A stretch of DNA of 36,086 nt, from NCBI GenBank assembly GCA_036308445.1, contig JAXJVS010000076.1, forward strand, positions 1-36,086, read 5' to 3'. The notes under the pieces are model-generated. The model did no database searches, was not told where the DNA came from, and was given only the letters and a program-made list of their open reading frames with translations. The position numbers were made by a program, and so were the translations under genes. Positions 1 to 8,210 of the stretch are shown one piece after another. Source of the DNA: MGBC113645 sp036308445. Its GTDB lineage: Bacteria > Bacillota_I > Bacilli_A > Erysipelotrichales > Coprobacillaceae. How positions within the stretch are numbered: position 1 is the stretch's first letter; every line of letters begins with the position of its first letter.

Positions 1-2
1 AA

Positions 3-62
3 TACGAACCAAGCAATACCTGCGATGTAATTATTAAATTCAGTGCTGATAATCTTAAGTAG
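3..62 (+). CDS. possible 3' end of an unidentified upstream gene (partial)
   Basis: One plus-strand frame is open from the window edge to a TAG at 60-62, giving 19 residues that end in FSADNLK. It stops eight bases before the AGGAGG site of the first ABC permease, so it could be the preceding gene of that operon. The piece is too short to name, and the other two plus frames also close early, so this could be chance. Confidence 0.25.
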   Translation, partial: YEPSNTCDVIIKFSADNLK

Positions 63-81
63 AATGTAATAGGAGGTTAAC

Positions 82-921
82 ATGAAACAAACATTAGAAC
101 TTTTTAAACAATTTTTAACTAAAGAAAAGATATTTATTATAGTATTTATATTTATACTTTTAAACATAAGTATGAATTATACATATAATCAATCAGTATA
201 CTCACAAGGATATATGGATTACTATCCAGATGCTCCCTTAGAATTTTTCTATTATATACAATTAACAGGAGTTAATCCCTTTGTCTTGATGATTTTAATG
301 TTATTACTACCAAATCTAGTTTCCTATGATTTACTAGATTATTCACAAAATCATACTACTTATCTTATAGAAACAAGAATAGGAAAAAGAAAATATTATA
401 AAGATACTTTTATCAAAAACATAATTTTAACCTATTTTACAATCCTTATCTTAGAAGTATCTTTACTTATTATCATACATTTCTTTTATGGAAAGATAGT
501 ATTTCAAGCTACAGTATATCCAGATCAATATCATACATTAACTCAAACAATTTGTAAGAATGAATTTTTAAATCTCTTGTTCTTTCTTATTTTTACTTCA
601 GCTGGATATTCTTTACTATCTTCCTTGATATTTTCTATACAGGTATTTATTCCTCATAAGTATATCTATAGATGTTCAGGAGTCATTGTAGGAATTGCAT
701 TGGTTGTTGTACCAATACTATTAATGGGTTATTTCCCCATTGAAGATATAGCTGTATTATTTCAAATTAATCCACTTATTGCATTAGGAGTAGAATATGT
801 TAGAGAAAACCCTTTTGGATTACCTAATATACTTCACTATTTCGCAACATTTACAATATATACAGTTATTTCATATATACTATATACATTGTTACTGAAA
901 TGGAGAGAAACTCATGATTAA
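82..921 (+). CDS. ABC transporter membrane (permease) subunit
   Basis: A 279-residue hydrophobic protein with about six membrane segments (for example residues 17-31, 64-80, 112-133 and 198-216). It is the first readable gene of a four-gene cluster with an ATPase, so it is most likely the ABC-2-type permease of an exporter. The short basic stretch RIGKRKYY near residue 100 is typical of cytoplasmic loops in such permeases. The start follows AGGAGG by seven bases. It overlaps the next gene by eight bases, so the two are translationally coupled. The transported substrate cannot be read from the sequence; peptide or antibiotic export or self-immunity is the usual role of this class. Confidence 0.7.
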   Translation: MKQTLELFKQFLTKEKIFIIVFIFILLNISMNYTYNQSVYSQGYMDYYPDAPLEFFYYIQLTGVNPFVLMILMLLLPNLVSYDLLDYSQNHTTYLIETRIGKRKYYKDTFIKNIILTYFTILILEVSLLIIIHFFYGKIVFQATVYPDQYHTLTQTICKNEFLNLLFFLIFTSAGYSLLSSLIFSIQVFIPHKYIYRCSGVIVGIALVVVPILLMGYFPIEDIAVLFQINPLIALGVEYVRENPFGLPNILHYFATFTIYTVISYILYTLLLKWRETHD

Positions 922-1411
922 AATGTATTTAAAAGCTTTAGACATAAAAATATTAGTTCTTATGTTATTAGCACTTATTGCTTCTCCTACTCTATGTGGT
1001 AAGAATACATATACAATTTGTTTGATATATTCACATTTTCTTACTATGTATATGAATAACTTATACCTTATGCTGATGTATCAGCAAGTAGATAGGATTA
1101 ATTTATTAAATGATTCTATTATTACAAGAATAGGAGCCAATCGCTTTTATCTTTATAACTATCTAGAATTAATTATTGTAGGTATAGTCTATAATCTTAT
1201 TATCTATATTAGTTATTATTTCTTTTTTGGGAGTATACCTCAAAATGACATTCAGTTAACCTTCTTTTTTATGATTCTAAATATCATTATAACAAGCATT
1301 GAAAACTCAATTATTTATCTGCAACTTGGAAAAAAGAAGAAATTTGCTTATTTGGCATTGCCAATAATCATAAATCTTCTTTTCCATCTTGCATTTACTC
1401 AAACTTTTTAA
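914..1411 (+). CDS. small membrane protein of the ABC exporter operon
   Basis: A 165-residue protein with four or five hydrophobic segments and a short basic end (GKKKKF near residue 139). I recognise no family motif. Its start overlaps the end of the preceding permease, and the ATPase gene begins 12 bases downstream. It shares the pattern 'TRIGANRFYLYNYLE' with the 'TRIGKRKYYKDTFIK' loop of the first permease, which suggests a second, shorter and diverged permease half. It is probably part of the same transporter. Confidence 0.6.
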   Translation: MIKMYLKALDIKILVLMLLALIASPTLCGKNTYTICLIYSHFLTMYMNNLYLMLMYQQVDRINLLNDSIITRIGANRFYLYNYLELIIVGIVYNLIIYISYYFFFGSIPQNDIQLTFFFMILNIIITSIENSIIYLQLGKKKKFAYLALPIIINLLFHLAFTQTF

Positions 1412-1423
1412 AAGGAGACTTAT

Positions 1424-2023
1424 ATGTTAAAAATAGAAAATCTAAAAAAATCTTATAAGAATTATATTGTTTTTGAACATCTTGATTTAACTGTTAATGA
1501 TGGAGATTTAATCTATATTCATGGGATTAACGGTTCTGGTAAATCAACTTTATTTAAAATTATATGTGGTATTATTGAAGCCGATGAAGGTAAGGTTAAT
1601 AAAGATAAAAACACATATATAGGTGCATTAATCGAAAATCCTGGTTTTATCGAAAATGAAACTATTCGCTTTAATCTTAAGTTTCTAGCTAGTTTAAAAA
1701 ACAATTATAATGAAAAAAGAATAACAGAATTATGTACATTATTCCATCTTGATTATCAAAATAAGAATAAACTTAAAGAATATTCTTTAGGAATGCGACA
1801 AAAAGTAGGAATTATTCAAGCAATTATGGAAGATCAGAATGTTATTTTATTAGATGAACCTACTAGAGGTTTAGATGATGATTCAATAGAAGCTTTCTGT
1901 CAAATCATTACTGCATTAAATCAAGAAGGAAAAACAATTATCATAGCAGCCCATGATTATTTAAAACAATTACCATTTAATAAACATTATCATTTAAAGA
2001 ACGGTTTATTAAAAGAAGAATGA
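1424..2023 (+). CDS. ABC transporter ATP-binding protein (BcrA-like)
   Basis: A 199-residue nucleotide-binding subunit that powers the membrane proteins encoded around it. Walker A is GINGSGKST (34-42), the signature is YSLGMRQK (120-127), Walker B is VILLDEP (140-146) and the switch His is H177. The Q-loop region reads ALIENPGF (68-75), with Glu where most ABC ATPases have Gln. This is a form I associate with BcrA-type ATPases of peptide-antibiotic resistance and lantibiotic immunity transporters. Length is short, with no C-terminal extension. It is preceded by AAAGGAGA, and its TGA overlaps the next ATG (ATGA), which shows coupling. Confidence 0.9.
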   Translation: MLKIENLKKSYKNYIVFEHLDLTVNDGDLIYIHGINGSGKSTLFKIICGIIEADEGKVNKDKNTYIGALIENPGFIENETIRFNLKFLASLKNNYNEKRITELCTLFHLDYQNKNKLKEYSLGMRQKVGIIQAIMEDQNVILLDEPTRGLDDDSIEAFCQIITALNQEGKTIIIAAHDYLKQLPFNKHYHLKNGLLKEE

Positions 2024-2463
2024 TATTATTTATCATAGGGATTATAATTCATCTTTTATTATTTAATGCATATGATGATATATCATTAATATCTGCTATT
2101 CTTTATCATTATTCAAAGTTAGATATTCGTTTTCTTATGAGTCTGCTTTTTTCAATATATTGGTTAAATGTATTATATAAATATGTATTTCAATACCTAG
2201 ATATAGATACATATATTCAAATAAGATTAAACTTCAAAGAAAAAATAAGGTTCTATATTCAAAGAACCTTATTATTCACTATTTTATATATCATATCTCA
2301 ATTTATTATCGTTTTATATATAGATATATATCCATGGTTAGATATCTTTTATAATCTTCTCATGTATTATATCTGTATTCTCATCGCTTATCTTTCCTGG
2401 CACAAAAAAGATTATATTTTTGTTGTTATGCTAATAACACTAATTATATTAAAATTATTATAG
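2020..2463 (+). CDS. hydrophobic protein, last gene of the ABC exporter operon
   Basis: A 147-residue membrane protein with about four segments and no recognised motif. It starts inside the stop of the ATPase gene (ATGA overlap), so it is almost certainly translated with it. A third small membrane partner is unusual for a simple ABC-2 exporter. It may complete the permease or act as an immunity or accessory subunit. The operon ends at the hairpin just after this gene. Confidence 0.55.
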   Translation: MILFIIGIIIHLLLFNAYDDISLISAILYHYSKLDIRFLMSLLFSIYWLNVLYKYVFQYLDIDTYIQIRLNFKEKIRFYIQRTLLFTILYIISQFIIVLYIDIYPWLDIFYNLLMYYICILIAYLSWHKKDYIFVVMLITLIILKLL

Positions 2464-2486
2464 AGAGTTCTATCATAAGAACTCTC
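2463..2486. terminator. bidirectional terminator hairpin between convergent genes
   Basis: A perfect 9-bp stem GAGAGTTCT/AGAACTCTC with a six-base loop, at the 3' ends of the ABC operon and the HAD gene. It contains the stop codon of the minus-strand gene. T-rich sequence follows on both sides but the tracts are interrupted. Confidence 0.7.
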
Positions 2487-3138
2487 TTATTTCTTTTAAA
2501 GAATGAACCTCATAATCAATTTTTAAATCAGTCTTTTTATTTTTTAGATTAACCCAACAAGTTTTTATCCCAGCATTTATTCCTCCTACTATATCCGCCT
2601 CTAAAGAATCACCTATAATCATAATTTCATCTCTTTGACACGATAAATGATCAATACAATAATCAAAAAATTCTTTCTGCGGTTTAGGATAACCTATTTC
2701 ATCTGATACAAACATACCCTGAAAATAATCATATAATCCTGATTGTTTTAAACGATATTCCTGTCCTGTTGCAATTCCATTGCTAGCAACAAAAACATTA
2801 TATTTAGTAGACAAATATTCCATTAATTCTTTTGCCCCATCAATGAGAACATATTGTTGTTTTAATTGACTTTGAAAAATATCATCAAATCCTACTGGAT
2901 TTATATTTATCTTTTCTTCTTTAAACAAAATTTCCCATCTTATATTCATTAATATCTTTTTTTCTATCTTCCCTTCTGCATAATCTCTCCATAATTGATT
3001 ATTCAGCTGAGTAAACTTATAAAAAAAATCATCACTCATTATCCATCCACATAATAATAAAGCACTTTGAATAGCTTTATAAGAACATTGTTCAAAATCC
3101 ATTAAAGTATCATCTATATCCATTAAAATAACTTTCAT
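2473..3138 (-). CDS. HAD-superfamily hydrolase, YjjG-like nucleotidase/phosphatase
   Basis: A 221-residue soluble HAD phosphatase. Motif I is DIDDTL (7-12), motif II has the SNG loop near residue 119, motif III is the Lys of PKPQKEFF (near 152) and motif IV is IGDSLEADIVGG (near 175). The long helical insert between motifs I and II is the C1-type cap. The family resemblance is to YjjG, which dephosphorylates (non-canonical) pyrimidine nucleoside monophosphates; the true substrate here is inferred. The start follows GAGGTAATGAT. It appears to be a single-gene unit convergent with the ABC operon. Confidence 0.85.
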   Translation of the reverse strand: MKVILMDIDDTLMDFEQCSYKAIQSALLLCGWIMSDDFFYKFTQLNNQLWRDYAEGKIEKKILMNIRWEILFKEEKININPVGFDDIFQSQLKQQYVLIDGAKELMEYLSTKYNVFVASNGIATGQEYRLKQSGLYDYFQGMFVSDEIGYPKPQKEFFDYCIDHLSCQRDEIMIIGDSLEADIVGGINAGIKTCWVNLKNKKTDLKIDYEVHSLKEIREFL

Positions 3139-3182
3139 ATCATTACCTCACTATCCCTAAGATAACAATATTTCATTAAAAG

Positions 3183-4103
3183 TCAAACATATTTCTTAAT
3201 AAACTCACAAATCGTAGAATAATATAATTCAGGATTCACTGCAAAATTATTTGCATGACTACCTCCTTTAATGACTAGCTTTTCCTTAGGTCCACCAGCA
3301 TTTTCATATAACTGATCCAACATACTAAAAGGAACAAACTCGTCATTATCACCATGAATAAATAAAATAGGAAGATTCGCATTCTTTACTTGTTCTAAGG
3401 GTGAAGCATCTTTAATACAATATCCCGCCCTTAAATAAGTCACTATCTCTGCCATAAACATCATTGATTTACTCCAGCCATACTCTTCATCCAAATGATA
3501 GTATAGAACATCCCATACATTTGTATAACCGCAATCTTCAATAATCGCTTTTACTTGTTTAGGAGGATTATCACCAGCAACATTCATCACAGTTGCTCCT
3601 CCCATAGAAATACCGTATAAAACAATTTGAGCCTGTTGATTTTTTTTAATAATCATATCTATCCAATCTAGTATATCAATATGATCTATCCATCCCATAC
3701 CAATAAAATCACCCTCACTTTTACCATGACCTCTTAAATCAGGAATTAAAACATTATACCCTTCTTTAATCATCTTTTTAGCAGGTGCAACAACACTCGT
3801 AGCGTCTGATCTATAACCATGAACCATAATAATATAAACATCACTTTCATTATCGGCATAATATCCATTCAACTTTAAATCATCATAGCTTTGCATACTC
3901 ACAACCTGGGTATTATCATCTAACCATTGTTGATTTTTGTTAATAGAATCTTGATTGACTTTAATTTTTTCACCAATATTTTTAGATGAGTGAGGATTTA
4001 ATGTATAATCATATAAATAATTACCTACACAAAACAAAAAAGCCATAAAAACAATAAATACACTTAATACAAACATAAATATTTTTTTAAATATTTTTAT
4101 CAT
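3183..4103 (-). CDS. alpha/beta hydrolase, membrane-anchored
   Basis: A serine hydrolase of the alpha/beta fold with an N-terminal membrane segment (about residues 5-25) that should place the catalytic domain outside the cell. Visible elements are the oxyanion region MVHGYRSD, the nucleophile elbow GISMGG, the acid HGDNDEFVP and the His of GGSHANNF. The most similar family I know is the YqkD/FrsA-like 'alpha/beta hydrolase' group of Firmicutes, about 300 residues. The start at 4103 is chosen because AGGTG lies just upstream; an in-frame ATG at 4133 lacks a good site. Substrate unknown. Confidence 0.85.
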   Translation of the reverse strand: MIKIFKKIFMFVLSVFIVFMAFLFCVGNYLYDYTLNPHSSKNIGEKIKVNQDSINKNQQWLDDNTQVVSMQSYDDLKLNGYYADNESDVYIIMVHGYRSDATSVVAPAKKMIKEGYNVLIPDLRGHGKSEGDFIGMGWIDHIDILDWIDMIIKKNQQAQIVLYGISMGGATVMNVAGDNPPKQVKAIIEDCGYTNVWDVLYYHLDEEYGWSKSMMFMAEIVTYLRAGYCIKDASPLEQVKNANLPILFIHGDNDEFVPFSMLDQLYENAGGPKEKLVIKGGSHANNFAVNPELYYSTICEFIKKYV

Positions 4104-4123
4104 TTTATCACCTTGTTTTATCA

Positions 4124-4153
4124 TTGATTTCATTTTTGCATATAGTATATAAT
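4124..4153 (+). promoter_or_regulatory. promoter of the flavin reductase-like gene
   Basis: TTGATT (4124-4129), 18-base spacer, TATAAT (4148-4153). The predicted start of transcription is at about 4160, right at the AAGGAGGT ribosome site. An ATG at 4124 therefore lies upstream of the transcript, which supports translation from 4175. Confidence 0.6.
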
Positions 4154-4174
4154 AAGAAAAGGAGGTATAAACAT

Positions 4175-4678
4175 ATGGCTTTTGTAGAAATTAATATTAA
4201 AGATTTAAATATAAACCCTTTTAAAGCAATTGGTACTGATTGGATGTTGATTACTGCTGGTAATGAAGAAAAAATCAATACTATGACAGCTTCATGGGGT
4301 GGTATGGGTGTTCTATGGGGAGATAATGTTGTTACTGCATATATCAGACCTCAAAGATATACAAAAAAATTTGTAGATGAACAAGAATGTTTTTCTTTAA
4401 GCTTTTTTGATGGTTATAAAAAAGAATTAGGCGTTTTAGGAACTGTTTCGGGTAAAGATCAAGATAAAATCAATGATGTTCATTTTACTCCTATCTTTTT
4501 AGATAATGTTCCTACGTTTAAAGAAGCAAAACTTGTATTTATCGTAGAAAAACTCTACGAAGATACAATTAAGCCAGAATTATTTAAAAATCAAGGCATC
4601 GATGAAAAATGGTATCCTCAAAAAGATTATCATACATTCTATATCGGAAAAGTTAAAAAAGTATATATAAATCAATAA
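4175..4678 (+). CDS. flavin reductase-like, FMN-binding split-barrel protein
   Basis: A 167-residue cytoplasmic protein of the flavin reductase-like domain family. Visible hallmarks are WMLITAG near residue 23, the FMN-loop TMTASWGGMGVLW (37-49), IRPQRYTKKF (57-66) and SLSFF. These proteins bind FMN non-covalently and either reduce flavin with NAD(P)H or act as flavoredoxins. The start at 4175 is chosen because GGAGGT (4161-4166) lies eight bases upstream. The gene stands alone between a promoter and a strong terminator. Physiological partner unknown. Confidence 0.85.
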   Translation: MAFVEINIKDLNINPFKAIGTDWMLITAGNEEKINTMTASWGGMGVLWGDNVVTAYIRPQRYTKKFVDEQECFSLSFFDGYKKELGVLGTVSGKDQDKINDVHFTPIFLDNVPTFKEAKLVFIVEKLYEDTIKPELFKNQGIDEKWYPQKDYHTFYIGKVKKVYINQ

Positions 4679-4696
4679 AAAGGCATCTGCCTTTTT
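4677..4696 (+). terminator. intrinsic terminator after the flavin reductase-like gene
   Basis: AAAAAGGC, loop ATCT, GCCTTTTT: an 8-bp stem running straight into T's. It begins in the stop codon of the gene. Confidence 0.85.
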
Positions 4697-4771
4697 ATTT
4701 TGGCTTGTTTTCTTATTTTTTATTATGTTTATTTCTTTATTCTAAGACCATATTATAATTGGTGATTATAA

Positions 4772-5455
4772 ATGATTTTACAAACAATTATATTTTCTGT
4801 TAGTTCTCTTATTATCTTATTTATTCTAACAAAATTAATGGGATATCGACAAATAACTCAATTATCCATGTATGACTATATTATTGGTATTACAATTGGT
4901 AGTATTGCAGCTGAAATGGTTGTACTGACTGATTATAATGATGTTTTAAGACCTATTATTGGAATGTTTATATATTGTTTATTTACTATTCTTTTATCTG
5001 TTCTTTCTAGAAATTCTCTGAAGTTAAGACATTTTATTGAAGGAAATCCCCTTACTTTATATAAAGATGACAAGATTTTAAGTAAAAATCTTATTATTGC
5101 AAAAATGGATGTTAATGAATTATTAATGCAGTTAAGAATTCAAGGATATTTTGATTTAACTCAAATAGATACAATAATTTTAGAAACAAATGGTAGAATC
5201 TCTATTTTCCCTAAAACAAAATATCGTCCAACCATTGTAGATGACTTTAGTTTTAGATATCAAGAAGAAAAACCATTACTAGCTATAGTTATCAATGGAC
5301 AATTATTAGAAAAACAACTATCAGTTATACATAAAGATAAAGAATGGTTATTAAAAGCATTAAAAGTCAAAGGTTATACCGATTATCAAAATTTAATTCT
5401 AGTCCTATATAATGATAGCAATATCTATGTATATGAAAAAGGAGCTGTCGCTTGA
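4772..5455 (+). CDS. DUF421 (YetF/YdfR-type) membrane protein
   Basis: A 227-residue protein with three N-terminal membrane helices (roughly residues 3-21, 36-53 and 60-78) followed by a soluble domain. The family signature is seen in LTKLMGYRQITQLSMYDYI (20-38) and GITIGSIAAEM. This matches the DUF421 family (YetF, YdfR and YrbG in Bacillus), whose members include spore-associated proteins but whose molecular function is not established. The start follows GGTGAT. It ends inside a hairpin shared with the convergent neighbour. Confidence 0.9.
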   Translation: MILQTIIFSVSSLIILFILTKLMGYRQITQLSMYDYIIGITIGSIAAEMVVLTDYNDVLRPIIGMFIYCLFTILLSVLSRNSLKLRHFIEGNPLTLYKDDKILSKNLIIAKMDVNELLMQLRIQGYFDLTQIDTIILETNGRISIFPKTKYRPTIVDDFSFRYQEEKPLLAIVINGQLLEKQLSVIHKDKEWLLKALKVKGYTDYQNLILVLYNDSNIYVYEKGAVA

Positions 5456-5464
5456 CAACTCCTT
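5439..5464. terminator. bidirectional terminator hairpin
   Basis: AAGGAGCTGTC, loop GCTT, GACAACTCCTT: an 11-bp stem with one C-A mismatch, holding the stop of the DUF421 gene and abutting the stop of the convergent DUF3783 gene. Confidence 0.6.
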
Positions 5465-5840
5465 ATGATGCATGTTCTGTAAGTGATAAATACTCATTTC
5501 TTACATTATCATATAAAACATAGAATGGATAAGCAATATTATCGTTAGTTAACATTGCTTTAAAAGGAATATATGGTATTTTAGCACTTTTAAATATATC
5601 TAAAATAAGATTGATCTGTTCATCGCTCATACCGGCAAAGAAAAGAAAGCTATCTTCTGGGACATCTTTCCCACTTTCTTCGCTCTTTACAAATCCTGGA
5701 ACATTTAATAAATATCCCATTGTTTCATGAATTTGATTATCTTTAATTTCAATAACTTTTACTCCTAATTGTTCCATAATAATACAAATAGGATTTTTAA
5801 CTTCATCTCTCAAATGATAATACATTAAAATTTCATTCAC
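5463..5840 (-). CDS. DUF3783 family protein
   Basis: A 125-residue soluble protein matching the small DUF3783 family: an N-terminal half ending in GYLLNVPGF, then a C-terminal half FFAGMSDEQINLILDIFK...IPYIPFKAMLT. Function unknown. It starts with GTG at 5840; the G of GTG is also the last base of the TAG of the LCP gene (TAGTG), so translation is coupled. Coupling suggests a role linked to the LCP protein or simply co-expression. Confidence 0.8.
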   Translation of the reverse strand: MNEILMYYHLRDEVKNPICIIMEQLGVKVIEIKDNQIHETMGYLLNVPGFVKSEESGKDVPEDSFLFFAGMSDEQINLILDIFKSAKIPYIPFKAMLTNDNIAYPFYVLYDNVRNEYLSLTEHAS

Positions 5841-7369
5841 TACTCTTCACTTCCTGTCTGATTTAAATCTTGTGTTTCTGTTTCCAACAATTCACCATCT
5901 ATAATCTTATTAATATTTTCAGTTGCTTCATGTATTGCACTTTGATAAGGAATAACCACTGAAGCTAACCTATTACCTAATGAATAACATGGCTGTTTGC
6001 CTGTAGTTCCCTCAATCTGATAAGAATGAATCTCCCAGGATGGCATATGAGATAGCTGTAATTGAATCAAAGCATTAATTTCTTCACTACTCATATTTGT
6101 TTCAATACTTGAACTTACAGCAGCTAATACATCTGAAAAAGATGTTAAGATAGCTGGTGAACATACTTTATTTAACACTGCAGAAATCATTAATTGTTGA
6201 TTTTGACCTCTCACAAATTCTCCTGCAACAAATGATTTTCGTTCTCTTACAAAAGCTAATGCCTCATGAGCATCAAACTCATTAATACCTGGATAAATAG
6301 TATACCCTTCTTTTGTATCAGGATTCTTAATTTTTGTTGTAAAAGAACCATCATCACTATATAAAGTACTATAAACAGGAACATCAATTGTAATTCCTCC
6401 TATAGCATCAATAATATTCATAAATGAAGTAAAATTCATTTTTACATAATAATTAATTTCTTCATCAAGCATATTTTCAAGAGTTGCAACACTCTCATCT
6501 AAACCATATACACCTGCATGAGTAAATTTATCATATTGACCATTTCTATTTAAAGGATAATATGTATCACGAGGAATACTAACCAATAAAACCTGATGGG
6601 TAGTAGGGTTAACTGCTACAAGCATATTAACATCAGAACGTGATATTGCTGATAACTCACCATATTCATCATTTCCACTAATATAAACTAAGAATGGTTT
6701 TTGAGTAACATCAACATTTTTTGCACCAACACTGCTTTCTTCTTTAGTAATTTGATAAACAACTCTTGTTTCATCATCAAAAGCATCATAATCAGTAGCA
6801 GCTAATTCTCTAAAAGCTTCATCTAAAATAATAGCATCAACTTCTTTGCTATATAAAGCATCTAATAATTTAGTAAAATCATCATAATCATGTTCAGAGA
6901 TTTTACCTATATTTTTATTTATATCCGTTACTACATAATTCATACTTTCTTCATCAATAAAACTTATTAATCCAATATTTTTATCACTCAAAAACTTTTC
7001 ATTATAAATTCCAGAATCTTGTAAAACAATAACTGAGATTGCTCTTGACTGAAATGTATTTTCACTCATCAGATCAACAACCTTACCAACCTGATATACA
7101 TAATAAGAGCCTAATACTAAAACAAAACTTAATATCATGCCTAACATTTTAGTTATTAAAGAACGTTTACTACCAGGTTTCTTATAAAATATTAAAAAAT
7201 ATTCTCCAATAAACAACCCAGTTAAAACAGCAGCTACAATATAAATATACTCTTTTGGAATAGAACCAATATAAAACAAAACAAATACAAATAATATTGT
7301 TGCTATAGCTTGAATTATATAAACTATAACACTTGTTACCTTCTCTAGTCTACTCTTTTCTTCCCTCAT
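5840..7369 (-). CDS. LCP (LytR-CpsA-Psr) family cell-wall glycopolymer transferase
   Basis: About 509 residues. Three N-terminal membrane helices (about 13-33, 38-60 and 70-90) are followed by an accessory extracytoplasmic domain and the catalytic LCP domain. LCP hallmarks are SRSDVNMLVAVNP, LLVSIPRDTYY, NYYVKMNFTSFMNIIDAIGGI and ALAFVRERK followed by the arginine of EFVRGQNQQ. Known LCP enzymes move undecaprenyl-linked teichoic acid or capsule polymers onto peptidoglycan. The three-helix plus accessory-domain layout is common in Firmicutes. Two adjacent ATGs (7372 and 7369) are possible; 7369 has the better six-base spacing from GAGGG. Confidence 0.9.
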   Translation of the reverse strand: MREEKSRLEKVTSVIVYIIQAIATILFVFVLFYIGSIPKEYIYIVAAVLTGLFIGEYFLIFYKKPGSKRSLITKMLGMILSFVLVLGSYYVYQVGKVVDLMSENTFQSRAISVIVLQDSGIYNEKFLSDKNIGLISFIDEESMNYVVTDINKNIGKISEHDYDDFTKLLDALYSKEVDAIILDEAFRELAATDYDAFDDETRVVYQITKEESSVGAKNVDVTQKPFLVYISGNDEYGELSAISRSDVNMLVAVNPTTHQVLLVSIPRDTYYPLNRNGQYDKFTHAGVYGLDESVATLENMLDEEINYYVKMNFTSFMNIIDAIGGITIDVPVYSTLYSDDGSFTTKIKNPDTKEGYTIYPGINEFDAHEALAFVRERKSFVAGEFVRGQNQQLMISAVLNKVCSPAILTSFSDVLAAVSSSIETNMSSEEINALIQLQLSHMPSWEIHSYQIEGTTGKQPCYSLGNRLASVVIPYQSAIHEATENINKIIDGELLETETQDLNQTGSEE

Positions 7370-7467
7370 CATTAACCCTCATTTCAATTTAAGAGTATCA
7401 TATTTGTCGATAATTATCAATTTTTTTCCATATATCTATACTTTTTTTCAATGATGAGTAGATTTCT

Positions 7468-7494
7468 AAAAAATAAAAAGGCTCTAAAGAGCCT
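7468..7494 (-). terminator. intrinsic terminator downstream of the DUF305-like gene
   Basis: On the minus strand, AGGCTC, loop TTTA, GAGCCT, then TTTTTATTTTTT. It ends the unit of the SOD-like and DUF305-like genes. The remaining bases of 7373-7616 hold no credible gene; only the LCP leader and an AT-rich 3' untranslated stretch are seen. Confidence 0.85.
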
Positions 7495-7616
7495 AATGCT
7501 GATGATAATTTGCTGATAGAAAAATCCTTTCTCTTAATTTTTATATTTCATCAACAATATTAGAATATACTTAAATCTAAAAAAAACAAAGAAAAATCAT
7601 TCATCAAATAACGACA

Positions 7617-8171
7617 TTAACTTACTCCATCATAAATACTACGTAATTCATTTACAAACTGAGAATGCTGTATTCGTAATTCTCTTAAGATAGGCATTAA
7701 CTCTCCGCATAATTGAAAACGCATAGCATTTCTAATCAAACTTACTGCTCCTAAATGATAAGGAATCATTTCATTAATATAATTAATATTCACATCATCG
7801 CTAATTACAGCGTTAGACATATTCACAAACATATTTTCAATAATATAATTATATGCTCTATTGTAATTCACAATGTCTATATTAGGATTACTAATATTAG
7901 CACATCTAGTATAAATATGATTTAAATCTTCGATAGTGCGTGTATAAAAATCAATCATATTCTGGCCTAATTGTTCAATACCTGCATCATTACTATGGTT
8001 CAAAAGATTACTAGAAAAATCAATTCCTGCTCCACTTAACGCTATCATTTGTAAAATAAAACTTTGAGAGATATTATTATCTACATCAATTGAAGTCATT
8101 TCCAATATCATACTATCTAATATCTCATAGAATCGCTCTAAATACTCTTCCACATTTTCATTCAAATCCAT
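7617..8171 (-). CDS. DUF305-like, probably ferritin-like helical protein
   Basis: A 184-residue, nearly all-helical soluble protein with no signal peptide. The second half (131-179: YINEMIPYHLGAVSLIRNA ... ELRIQHSQFVNEL) fits the DUF305 pattern, in which a Met/His-rich helix pair is thought to bind metal. The first half (38-87: FILQMIALSGAGIDFSSNL ... MIDFYTRTIEDL) looks like a diverged second copy without the His. It starts 39 bases after the SOD-like gene, with GGAAGG upstream, so it is probably in the same transcript. DUF305 proteins are often found with copper or redox genes. Assignment by pattern only. Confidence 0.6.
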   Translation of the reverse strand: MDLNENVEEYLERFYEILDSMILEMTSIDVDNNISQSFILQMIALSGAGIDFSSNLLNHSNDAGIEQLGQNMIDFYTRTIEDLNHIYTRCANISNPNIDIVNYNRAYNYIIENMFVNMSNAVISDDVNINYINEMIPYHLGAVSLIRNAMRFQLCGELMPILRELRIQHSQFVNELRSIYDGVS

Positions 8172-8210
8172 AAAACCTTCCTCTCATATTAATATATGAA
8201 AAATAATACT

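Noticed and set aside
4124..4174. Upstream ATG for the flavin reductase-like protein
   Set aside because: The region between holds the promoter and a strong GGAGGT placed for the ATG at 4175.
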